A stretch of DNA of 64,000 nt, from assembly GCA_947589245.1 (NCBI GenBank), contig CANQBD010000001.1:36607-100606 (forward strand), given 5' to 3'. This DNA comes from an uncultured Anaeroplasmataceae bacterium. GTDB lineage: Bacteria; Bacillota_I; Bacilli_A; Acholeplasmatales; Anaeroplasmataceae. The notes below the pieces were generated by a model. That model was not told where the DNA came from, did no database searches, and saw nothing but the letters and a program-made list of their open reading frames with translations. The translations under genes were made by a program, and so were the position numbers. Each line of letters opens with the position of its first letter. Positions within the stretch are counted from its first letter, which is position 1. Shown piece after piece: positions 10,609 through 19,747 of this stretch.

Positions 10609-11293
10609 TTGGAAATATGCTTTAAAAATTTTGGGAATTATCATTTGTGTTATAACATTTATTGTTTTAGCAATAATAGTTTATAATACCCGTTTTAATC
10701 CGATTGGAATTGATGCTGACTTTAGAGATTTTTGTTATAATATTCGTGGTGAAAAAGGTGGATTTTGTTATTGGTTTTTTAGAATCATAACAGAGTTTGG
10801 TAATTTTTATGTTATTTCTATAATCGTAATTATTGTGGTTATTGTTACTAAATGTGATTATCGAGCAATTATTTTAGCTTTAGGAATTTTATTTGCGGTC
10901 ATGCTAAATATTGGTCTTAAGGGCTTATACATGCGGGAAAGACCAGTGGCAGAGTTACGTTGGATGGATGAATTTTCCACAAGCTTTCCATCCGGACATG
11001 CCACAGCGGCAGGTTTTCTTTATAGCTTTTTAATGTATATTGCTTATCATTCTAAGCTTTCTAAAAAAGCAATTAATATTTGGATGATTCTTTGTGGATT
11101 AATGATACCTTTAGTAATGTTTTCAAGAACTATTTTAGGTGTTCATTATTTTACAGATGTCATTGCTGGCTTTACTGTTGGCATTATGGTTTCATGTCTA
11201 TGTATGCTAGCCTATAAGCTTTGTGATAAATATGATTTTATGACCGAAGGCTTATTTGAAAAAATTAAAAATAGTCGTAAAAAGGATAACTAA
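10595..11293 (+). CDS. PAP2 family phosphatase
   Basis: LYMRERPV, SFPSGHATAAGFL, SRTILGVHYFTDVIAGF. Confidence 0.93.
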   Translation: MKEFNWKYALKILGIIICVITFIVLAIIVYNTRFNPIGIDADFRDFCYNIRGEKGGFCYWFFRIITEFGNFYVISIIVIIVVIVTKCDYRAIILALGILFAVMLNIGLKGLYMRERPVAELRWMDEFSTSFPSGHATAAGFLYSFLMYIAYHSKLSKKAINIWMILCGLMIPLVMFSRTILGVHYFTDVIAGFTVGIMVSCLCMLAYKLCDKYDFMTEGLFEKIKNSRKKDN

Positions 11294-11313
11294 ATCGTTT
11301 AGTTATCCTTTTT
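11281..11313. terminator. Bidirectional terminator between convergent genes
   Basis: aaaggataactaaa-tcg-tttagttatccttttt. Confidence 0.85.
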
Positions 11314-11847
11314 GTATGCTAGAATTTCTAATCTATGAGAGTCTAAAATATTAAATAATTTATTATGTTTACTGATAATTTTACTATTTGTTAAATATTT
11401 AAGATATTCAGAGAGGGTTTTAATATTAATTTTTAAATAGCTAGCTAATTCATTTAAGGTGAAAGTTAAATAAAAGCTTGGAGCTTGATTATTTTGCATT
11501 TCAAAATAGAGATATCTGGCTATTCTAGTTAAATCATTGGTTATTAAAAGTAATTCTGTATGATTTCTTTTTTCAATATACATTTGACCTAAGATATTAT
11601 ATGTATCGATATTAAGATCCTTTTTATCAAGCCAAATACCAGTAACTAAATCTAAAGCTAAATAATCATCGGTAGTATAAGTGTTTTGAAAGATACTTTC
11701 TAAAAAGAGATAGTCATTAGGTTTATAAATGGTTATAAAACGACTATCTGAAACATGACCTTTTAGGATTTTAAAGACTTGATTAATGTAAGTTCCTTTT
11801 TTAATAATGATTTCATTTCTTAAGTAATTTTTCATAATAAAAGCCAA
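11299..11847 (-). CDS. Crp/Fnr-like transcriptional regulator (degenerate sensor domain)
   Basis: 182 aa; cyclic-nucleotide-domain-like N-terminus (IIIKKGTYINQVFKILKGHV) and wHTH (FTLNELASYLKINIKTLSEYLKYL). Confidence 0.7.
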   Translation of the reverse strand: MAFIMKNYLRNEIIIKKGTYINQVFKILKGHVSDSRFITIYKPNDYLFLESIFQNTYTTDDYLALDLVTGIWLDKKDLNIDTYNILGQMYIEKRNHTELLLITNDLTRIARYLYFEMQNNQAPSFYLTFTLNELASYLKINIKTLSEYLKYLTNSKIISKHNKLFNILDSHRLEILAYKKDN

Positions 11848-11852
11848 GCCTA

Positions 11853-13112
11853 TTACAGCTTGGCATCCTCGTTTTCTTTAATTTTTTCTCTAGCAATAGC
11901 TAGCATTAATTTTATTCGATTTTCTTGATTAACTTTAGTAGCAGAAGGATCATAGTCAATTGCTACTATATTAGCAGTTGGATATTTTGTTTTAATTTTT
12001 TTCATTACACCTTTGCCACATATATGATTAGGTAAGCAACCAAAGGGTTGAGTACAAATGATATTTTCATAACCGATTTTTACTAGCTCAACCATTTCGG
12101 CTGTTAATAGCCAACCTTCACCCATTTTTGTGCCATGTGATAAAATACCTTCAGATAAATCTTTAGTATGAGAGAAGTATTGCATAGGGGTAAATTTAGT
12201 TGGTTTAATACTATTAATCATTAATTTTTCTCGTCGTTTTAAGTACCAAATTAAAGCTTTTGAAACTAATTTCTTTGTAATTCCATGTCCATAAAATTCA
12301 TTGTCATAGATAGAATTATATAGGCAATAAAGAATAAAGCCATAAAGTCCAGGAACCATTACCTCAGCACCTTCACTTACTAAGAAATCTTCTAAGTGGT
12401 TATTTCCTAAAGCCGCAAATTTAACGTAGATTTCACCAACAACACCAACTTTTGGACAAGCTTGTGTCAAATTCAGCTCTAGACCATCAAAGGCTTTAGC
12501 TATCATATTAAGATTATGTTTTAAGGCTCGATAAGATACACCTTTGTTTTGTTCGTATTGTTTACCTATGCTTTCAACTAAGCTTAAAGCTAGATTTAAA
12601 GCTGATCCTTTTTGAACCTCATAGGTACGAGTTTTATTATATAAATACATTATTTCATCGCCATAAGTCATTGCTGCAGCAACCTTTTTAATTAGAGGTA
12701 AGGTTAGTTTAAGGCCACTATCTTTTTCAAGGTTGGAGGCATTAAGTGAAACAACAGGAATGAAACCATAGCCTGCTTTGTCTAAAGCTTTTCTAAGTAA
12801 ATGAATATAATTAGAAGCCCGGCAGCCACCACCAGTTTGAGTGATAAGCAGAACAAGCTTATCGTGATCATTACGATGATTTAGGTTATCAATAAATTGA
12901 CCGATTACTAAAAGGGCTGGATAACAAGTATCATTATGAACATATTTTAAGCCTTCTGTAACTACATCTGGTCCTTCATTATGCATTATTTCTACCTTAT
13001 AGCCTGAACATAGAAGAGCCTTTTCAAATAAGGCCATATGAAATGGCAACATTGAAGGAATTAAAATGGTATGAGTTTTTCGCATTGATGCCACAAATTT
13101 TGGATAAGCCAT
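11853..13112 (-). CDS. 2-hydroxyacyl-CoA dehydratase/DUF2229-related protein
   Basis: 419 aa; conserved Cys motifs (HNDTCYPALL, TQTGGGCRASNYI, CTQPFGCLPNHICGKG); adjacent to activase. Confidence 0.75.
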   Translation of the reverse strand: MAYPKFVASMRKTHTILIPSMLPFHMALFEKALLCSGYKVEIMHNEGPDVVTEGLKYVHNDTCYPALLVIGQFIDNLNHRNDHDKLVLLITQTGGGCRASNYIHLLRKALDKAGYGFIPVVSLNASNLEKDSGLKLTLPLIKKVAAAMTYGDEIMYLYNKTRTYEVQKGSALNLALSLVESIGKQYEQNKGVSYRALKHNLNMIAKAFDGLELNLTQACPKVGVVGEIYVKFAALGNNHLEDFLVSEGAEVMVPGLYGFILYCLYNSIYDNEFYGHGITKKLVSKALIWYLKRREKLMINSIKPTKFTPMQYFSHTKDLSEGILSHGTKMGEGWLLTAEMVELVKIGYENIICTQPFGCLPNHICGKGVMKKIKTKYPTANIVAIDYDPSATKVNQENRIKLMLAIAREKIKENEDAKL

Positions 13113-13114
13113 TT

Positions 13115-16024
13115 TTATTCCTCCTTTTTTTGTTTTAGGGCAGCAAATAAGCTTCTTAATCTAATTTTAACTGCTCCTAAATTAGTAATTTCATCAATTT
13201 TAATTTGGGTATAAATTTTACCTTTTTCTTCTAATATACTTTTACATTCATCAGTTGTAACAGCATCTAGACCACAGCCAAAGCTGACTAATTGAACAAG
13301 GTTCATATCTTTTTGAGTTGTACAATATTTGGCGGCTGCATAGAGTCTAGCGTGATATGTCCACTGGTTTAAAACACCAACTGGGAATTTTGGGATTAAA
13401 TGAGAAATTGATTCTTCAGAAACAACGGCCACACCAAAGCCATTTATTAATTTATCAATTCCATGATTAACTTGGGGATCCACATGATAAGGGCGTCCCG
13501 CCAACACAATAATTTGTTGTTTATTTTTTTGGGCTTTTGTGATTATTTGATCCGCTTTATTTCTTAAATCAGCCAAATGATTTTCATATTCTTGGAAGGC
13601 TTTAGTAGAAGCATTAACTATTTCATGCTTAGATATTTTATAATTTTTTAAAATATTATGCATTTTGTTTTCAAACACCTTTTTATCATGAATTCCGATA
13701 AAAGGATGTAGGAAATTGATGGTTTGCACATCTTTAACATTATTTTCGATTGTTTGAGGGTAGTAGGCAACAATGGGACAATTAAAATGATTGTCGCCTT
13801 TTTTTTCATCAATATTATAGCTCATGCAAGGATAGAAGATTGTAGTTATTCCTGCAGCTTGAAGTTTGGCAATATGACCATGAACTAATTTTGCGGGATA
13901 GCAAACTGTATCTGAAGGAATTGTATGTTGACCTAATGTATAAATTTTTTCATTAGAAAAACCACTATTTATTACTTCAAAATCTAAGGCAGTAAAGAAA
14001 GTGTGCCAGAAGGGTAATAATTCATAATTGTTTAAAACTAAAGGAATACCTATTTTACCCCGCTTAGCATTAGTCTTTGGGGTATAGCTTAGTAGCTTTT
14101 GCCTAATATATTCATATAAATTACTATCATTATTTGTTACTTTTTTTGTCAATGGCTTTTCACAGCGATTACCACTTATATATTTGTTTGAATTACTGCC
14201 AAATGTATTAACAGATAGAAGACAATGATTATTACAAATTTTACAATTGAAATTTAATACCTTGTGATCAAATTTAGCCAACTCTGCTTTCGTGATAGTT
14301 GAACTTTTTGCTAATTTTAAACTCTTGGCATATAAAGCGGCTCCATAGGCTCCCATAAGTCCTGAGATATTAGGACAAACAACTTCTAAATTTAATTCTT
14401 TTTCAAAGGCTCTTAAAACGGCCTCATTATGAAATGTACCACCCTGAACTACGATATTTTTCCCAAGCTGAGCACTAGTAGTAGCTCTAATAACTTTATA
14501 TAATGCATTTTTGACTACTGAGATAGATAGACCAGCCGAAATATTTTCAATAGTCGCCCCATCTTTTTGAGCTTGTTTAACTGAAGAATTCATAAAGACT
14601 GTGCATCTTGAACCTAAGTCAACAGGTTTTTTAGCCATTAAACCAAGCTTGGCAAAATCTTCAATATTATAGCCTAACGTGTTAGCAAATGTTTGAAGGA
14701 AGGAACCGCAGCCTGATGAACATGCCTCATTTAAGAAGATATTAGAGATAGCTTTATTTTCAATTTTAAAGCATTTGATATCCTGACCACCAATATCAAT
14801 TATAAAATCAACATCGGGTTTAAATTTAGCTGCTGCCTGATAATGAGCCATTGTCTCAACTAGACCGGCATCTAGGTTAAAAGCATTTTTAGCTAAGTCT
14901 TCACCATAGCCAGTAGAAGCACTGCCAGCAATTTTAATATTTGGATATTTATTATATATTTCTTCGAAGATATTTTTAATAACTTCAACAGGATTACCTT
15001 TATTTGGTTGATATCTTTCAAAACGTATTTCTTCATTTTCATCTATTAATACAAATTTTAAGGTTGTAGAACCACTATCAATACCTAAGTATAAGGGACC
15101 ATCATAATCATCTAAGGATTTTGAGGGAATGTAGGTTTTAGCGTGTCGTTTTCTAAATTCCGCTAATTCAGCCTCGTTAGCAAATAGAGGTTGATTGTAG
15201 GCATAGGTAGCTTTATTAATATAGTCTTCTAACTCATTAATTTTTGCAGTTATATCAACTGGTTCTTTAGCGCATAATGCCGCTCCTATGGCTACATAAT
15301 ATAATGAATTTTCTGGACAAATACCTTTGACATTTAAGGCTTGATCAAAGCTATTTTGTAATTCTGACAAAAAGGTTAAAGGTCCTCCTAAATAAGCAAC
15401 CTTTCCTTTGATTTCACGACCTTGAGCTAGTCCTCCTATTGTTTGGTTAACTACAGCCTTAAAAATAGAAGCTGCAATATCTGATTTAGAAGCACCTTGA
15501 TTAAGAAGGGGTTGAATATCAGATTTAGCAAATACGCCACATCTTGAGGCGATAGCATATAGCTTTTGATGATTAATAGCTAAACCATTAATTTCGGTGA
15601 TATCGACATTTAAAAGGGTTGCCATTTGATCGATGAAAGCTCCTGTTCCACCAGCACAAGAACCATTCATTCGTACTTCCATACCATCCGTTAAAAAAAG
15701 AATTTTAGCATCTTCACCGCCTAGTTCAATAATACAATCAGTACCTGGAATTAGAGTGTTGGCGGCAATCCGAGTCGCATATACTTCTTGAACAAAAGGG
15801 ATGCCTACACCTTCAGCAATACCCATACCAGCTGAGCCTGAGATAGCAAGAGATGTCTTTTCATCAATTAGTTTTAATTTGCTTAATTCTTGGAGCTTAG
15901 CTATTATATTATCCTTTATATGGGAATAATGACGTTTATAGTCAGAATATATTAATTTGTTTTCTTCATCAAGTACTACACATTTAATAGTAGTAGAACC
16001 GACGTCTAATCCGATCTTTTTCAT
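13115..16024 (-). CDS. BadF/BadG/BcrA/BcrD-type acyl-CoA dehydratase activase, two tandem ASKHA domains plus DUF2229-like region
   Basis: KKIGLDVGSTTIKCVVLD, ELGGEDAKIL, GSCAGGTGAFIDQMA; second copy GIDSGSTTLKFVLID, DIGGQDIKCF, NEACSSGCGSFLQTFA; aaggaggt RBS before the 16024 start. Confidence 0.87.
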   Translation of the reverse strand: MKKIGLDVGSTTIKCVVLDEENKLIYSDYKRHYSHIKDNIIAKLQELSKLKLIDEKTSLAISGSAGMGIAEGVGIPFVQEVYATRIAANTLIPGTDCIIELGGEDAKILFLTDGMEVRMNGSCAGGTGAFIDQMATLLNVDITEINGLAINHQKLYAIASRCGVFAKSDIQPLLNQGASKSDIAASIFKAVVNQTIGGLAQGREIKGKVAYLGGPLTFLSELQNSFDQALNVKGICPENSLYYVAIGAALCAKEPVDITAKINELEDYINKATYAYNQPLFANEAELAEFRKRHAKTYIPSKSLDDYDGPLYLGIDSGSTTLKFVLIDENEEIRFERYQPNKGNPVEVIKNIFEEIYNKYPNIKIAGSASTGYGEDLAKNAFNLDAGLVETMAHYQAAAKFKPDVDFIIDIGGQDIKCFKIENKAISNIFLNEACSSGCGSFLQTFANTLGYNIEDFAKLGLMAKKPVDLGSRCTVFMNSSVKQAQKDGATIENISAGLSISVVKNALYKVIRATTSAQLGKNIVVQGGTFHNEAVLRAFEKELNLEVVCPNISGLMGAYGAALYAKSLKLAKSSTITKAELAKFDHKVLNFNCKICNNHCLLSVNTFGSNSNKYISGNRCEKPLTKKVTNNDSNLYEYIRQKLLSYTPKTNAKRGKIGIPLVLNNYELLPFWHTFFTALDFEVINSGFSNEKIYTLGQHTIPSDTVCYPAKLVHGHIAKLQAAGITTIFYPCMSYNIDEKKGDNHFNCPIVAYYPQTIENNVKDVQTINFLHPFIGIHDKKVFENKMHNILKNYKISKHEIVNASTKAFQEYENHLADLRNKADQIITKAQKNKQQIIVLAGRPYHVDPQVNHGIDKLINGFGVAVVSEESISHLIPKFPVGVLNQWTYHARLYAAAKYCTTQKDMNLVQLVSFGCGLDAVTTDECKSILEEKGKIYTQIKIDEITNLGAVKIRLRSLFAALKQKKEE

Positions 16025-16074
16025 GGTGACCTCCTTAGAATAAAACATAAGCTAAATTTTATTATATTATAAAT

Positions 16075-16103
16075 AATATAACAAGTCAAATGACCCTTGT
16101 CAA
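16075..16103 (-). promoter_or_regulatory. Sigma-A-like promoter of the activase operon
   Basis: On the minus strand TTGACA - 17 nt - TATATT; spacer carries a second TTTGAC. Confidence 0.6.
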
Positions 16104-16273
16104 ATTTAATTATAATCTGTCTGTTATATTTTTTCCCTGGCTATAAATGGAAAAGTTCGTAAAAAATTATTTTTAATAGCCAAATATCTAATCTTTTTCT
16201 TGATAGAAGGGTTGATTTAAGATATAATATTTAAGAAGTATTATTTAATTATAAAGCAAAGGATTTTGATTAT

Positions 16274-17971
16274 ATGAAACGTTTATTTAAACTAATTTCA
16301 ATCCTATCATTAGGAATTGTAATATGGTTAGCAAGTTGTAGTAATAATGATACTTTGCCTAACATTGAAGGTCATTTTGATTTTACAGCTTACAAAACAA
16401 CAATTACAATTAAAACAAAATTTATTGATACAGAGTCTCATGACTTATATTATGATGCAGTTAGAACCTATGTAACAGTAAGTTCAACTGATGAAGATGA
16501 CAAGGAGCTTCAACGAAAAGATGTTTCTGTTATCAAACCTGCTATTACTTATCCCGATGATGATGGTACGGAAGAAGAGGGGACACATAAGGGCGACCCT
16601 TACATTGAACGTAATTTATCTGGGACTAGTTTAGATTTTAGTGGCTTAGTAGCTGATACAACCTATAAGGTTAAATTAATTATTTCCGCTAATGGTGTTC
16701 AAAAGACTTTAGAGACTAAAGATGTTACAACTATTAGTAATGGTGAAAGTGCAGACGATCCAATCATTATCAATGATTTAGAAGGTCTATTGGGTATGAG
16801 TAAGGAACGTACAGCATATTATAAATTAAATGCTGATATTGATTGTGGAGGAACTACTCCTATCATTTTCAGTTCATCAACTATTTTCACTGGTCAATTT
16901 GATGGTAATGGTCATACAATTTCTAATATCAGTCTTACTGGTAATAACTATAGTGGTTTATTCGGTTATATGCAGGGAGCTACTGTTAAAGATTTAAATA
17001 TTACAGACATTAGCTATAATTATACTCGTACAGATACTTATTTGGGAGCATTAGCTGGTTATGCTGAACGTTGTACAATTACGAACGTAAATGTAAGTAA
17101 TGTTACATTCTCTCATGGTGGACAAACAACTAGAAGTGCTTGGATAGGATCTTTAGTTGGTATGGCTAAAAATTCAACTATTCAAAATTGTTATGCTAAG
17201 AATGTGGAATTGACAGTTACAAGATGTCAATTAAAGATTTATATTGGTGGTTTTATTGGTCACAATGATAATTCATTAATTAGTAATTGTGGTGTTGTAG
17301 GTAATATTAATGTAACAATGGCTTATCCTTCTAATGAAAATGGTTGTCTATATTTAGGTGGTTTTGCTGGAGTTAACGATTCTAATCGAGGCATTACATC
17401 TTGTTATTCAAGAGTTAATTTAGGTGTTGCTGAACCTGATAGTGTTACTTCTTCAGGTTATTTAACGCATCACACTTATGTTGGTGGTTTTGTTGGTGGT
17501 AATATTCATAGTGCATCTTACATTAATGATTGTGCCGCTATTGGTGACATTGATTTAAGATTATATTATCCATACGATGTTTTTGCAGGTGGTTTTGTTG
17601 GTGCGTTAAGCGAATATAGTTCATCACGTTTAATTAATTGTGTTTATGTTCCACTTGAAACAGGTTTAGAAATTGTTTTATATGAAAAACCTGCTGATGC
17701 AGCAGATGATCCTTCTGAAGAAGAACCAGAAGAAACTGAACCTGATGAAGAAGAACCAGAAGAAACTGATTCTCAAGAGGCTTGGATTTCTTTAACAGTG
17801 GGTCGTTGTGGTGTAAAAGCTATTTTAGAAAATGTCTTTACCTATCGTGATATTATTGAAATTGTCCATTATCATGATCAGGTAACTGTTGCTGATTACG
17901 TTGTCAATCAAAATATTGCCTCTTTTAGTCAAACTATTCAAGCAATAATTATTGAAAGTTTAGGTCAATAA
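16274..17971 (+). CDS. Surface lipoprotein with GLUG-like repeats
   Basis: Lipobox IWLASCSNN; FDGNGHTISNISLTGNNYSGLFGY and successive GGFIGHN/GGFAGVN/GGFVGGN/GGFVGAL repeats; acidic EEEPEET repeat. Confidence 0.85.
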   Translation: MKRLFKLISILSLGIVIWLASCSNNDTLPNIEGHFDFTAYKTTITIKTKFIDTESHDLYYDAVRTYVTVSSTDEDDKELQRKDVSVIKPAITYPDDDGTEEEGTHKGDPYIERNLSGTSLDFSGLVADTTYKVKLIISANGVQKTLETKDVTTISNGESADDPIIINDLEGLLGMSKERTAYYKLNADIDCGGTTPIIFSSSTIFTGQFDGNGHTISNISLTGNNYSGLFGYMQGATVKDLNITDISYNYTRTDTYLGALAGYAERCTITNVNVSNVTFSHGGQTTRSAWIGSLVGMAKNSTIQNCYAKNVELTVTRCQLKIYIGGFIGHNDNSLISNCGVVGNINVTMAYPSNENGCLYLGGFAGVNDSNRGITSCYSRVNLGVAEPDSVTSSGYLTHHTYVGGFVGGNIHSASYINDCAAIGDIDLRLYYPYDVFAGGFVGALSEYSSSRLINCVYVPLETGLEIVLYEKPADAADDPSEEEPEETEPDEEEPEETDSQEAWISLTVGRCGVKAILENVFTYRDIIEIVHYHDQVTVADYVVNQNIASFSQTIQAIIIESLGQ

Positions 17972-17980
17972 AATTTTTAG

Positions 17981-18006
17981 AAAGGAGACATAGTATGCTC
18001 CTTTTT
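17981..18006 (+). terminator. Rho-independent terminator
   Basis: aaaggag ... ctcctttt. Confidence 0.7.
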
Positions 18007-18031
18007 GTGTTAGTTTTTAGGAGATGATTAG

Positions 18032-19360
18032 ATGGGTCTTATGATTTATAATTCGCTATCAAATAAGTTAGAAGAATTTAAACCTATTCAACCTAATAAA
18101 GTTAATATGTATGTTTGTGGGCCAACAGTATATAATTATATTCATATTGGTAATGCTAGACCTATTGTCTTTTATGATGTATTAAGAAATTATTTAGAAT
18201 TTATTGGCTATGAGGTAACCTATGCTTCAAATGTCACCGATGTTGATGATAAGATTATTAATCAAGCTTTAGCTGAAGGAAAGACCGAAAAGGAAATAGC
18301 TAGTTTTTATGAAAAAGCTTATTTTGATGCTGTTAAACTTTTAGGTAGTAGTGAGCCTGATTTAATACCTCATGCTACAGATTATATTCCGGATATGATA
18401 AGCTTTATCAATGAATTGATTAATAAGGGTTATGCTTATGAGGTTGATGGTGATGTTTTTTTTAGAGTGAATAAAATTGCTGATTATGGTTGTTTATCAA
18501 ATCAAGTTAGTGAAGATTTAGAATCGGGAGCTAGAATTAGTGTTAATACTAAAAAAGAAAATCCTTTAGATTTCTCTTTATGGAAAAAGACAGAAGTAGG
18601 AATTAAATGGGATTCACCATTTGGTAGTGGTAGGCCTGGCTGGCACACAGAATGTGTCGTTATGAATCATAAGCTTTTTGGAGATACATTAGATATTCAT
18701 GGTGGGGGAATGGATTTAAAATTTCCTCATCATGAAAATGAAATTGCTCAAAGTGAGGCTTTATATCATAACCATTTAGCTAAATATTGGATGCACGTTG
18801 GACGTTTAGAATTTGAAGGGCAAAAAATGTCTAAGTCTTTACACAATGTAATTTTAGTTAAGGATTTAGCTAATACTATGAACGGTATGATTATGCGAAT
18901 GGTTTTAGCATTCACGCCCTATCGTAATAATTTTTCTTATTCAGAACAAATTTTTGATTTTTATAAGAAAACTTTTGAAAAATGGCAAAGAGCTTATAAA
19001 CAAGGTTTATATGAATTACAGCTTCAAGAGCTTACTCCCAATGAATTTTGTGATACTGATATAGAGAAATTTAAGGAATATATGAATCAAGATTTCAATG
19101 TTCAAAATGTTTTGATGTTGATTGAAAACATTGTTAAGGATTTGAATGTAGCTATTCGAACTAAAAATCTTGCTGAGACTGCTAAAAAATGGTTAACTCT
19201 TGATAAAATCTTGGCAGTAATGGGAGTCAATTTATTTGTTGAAAAATTGAATGAAGAGCAGTTAGAAGTTTATAAAGCATGGCTTAATGCTAGAGCTTTA
19301 AAAGATTTTGAAAAGGCAGATATTTATCGTAATAAATTAATGGATTGGAAGTTAATTTAA
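18032..19360 (+). CDS. cysS: Cysteinyl-tRNA synthetase
   Basis: MYVCGPTVYNYIHIGNARP, HGGGMDLKFPHHENEIAQSE, KMSKSLHN. Confidence 0.97.
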   Translation: MGLMIYNSLSNKLEEFKPIQPNKVNMYVCGPTVYNYIHIGNARPIVFYDVLRNYLEFIGYEVTYASNVTDVDDKIINQALAEGKTEKEIASFYEKAYFDAVKLLGSSEPDLIPHATDYIPDMISFINELINKGYAYEVDGDVFFRVNKIADYGCLSNQVSEDLESGARISVNTKKENPLDFSLWKKTEVGIKWDSPFGSGRPGWHTECVVMNHKLFGDTLDIHGGGMDLKFPHHENEIAQSEALYHNHLAKYWMHVGRLEFEGQKMSKSLHNVILVKDLANTMNGMIMRMVLAFTPYRNNFSYSEQIFDFYKKTFEKWQRAYKQGLYELQLQELTPNEFCDTDIEKFKEYMNQDFNVQNVLMLIENIVKDLNVAIRTKNLAETAKKWLTLDKILAVMGVNLFVEKLNEEQLEVYKAWLNARALKDFEKADIYRNKLMDWKLI

Positions 19361-19737
19361 TGAATGCTAATATGTATAATGGTATGAGTCTAGCATATTT
19401 GGGCGATGCTATTTATGAGGTCTATATCCGAAAGCATGCCCTTAATATTGGTCTAACCAAAGTAAATGATTTACATAATTTTGTTGTCCAATACACGAGT
19501 AGTGAAGCTCAAATGAAGGCTATACATTATTTATTAGATAAAGAAATATTAACCTCAGAAGAGGTGCTGATTTATAAAAGAGGGCGTAACTCACACATTC
19601 ATAGTGTACGCAAGAATGTTGATATAAAAACCTATTTAGATGCTACAGGATTTGAAGCAATTTTAGGTTACTTATATCTTGAGGAAAATATAATACGCTT
19701 AGAAGAATTAATATCTATAGTATTAGATATGAAGTAG
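19345..19737 (+). CDS. mrnC: Mini-ribonuclease 3 (MrnC)
   Basis: LAYLGDAIYEVYIR, EEVLIYKRGRNS, EAILGYLYL; downstream of cysS. Confidence 0.93.
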   Translation: MEVNLMNANMYNGMSLAYLGDAIYEVYIRKHALNIGLTKVNDLHNFVVQYTSSEAQMKAIHYLLDKEILTSEEVLIYKRGRNSHIHSVRKNVDIKTYLDATGFEAILGYLYLEENIIRLEELISIVLDMK

Positions 19738-19747
19738 GAGGTAAACT

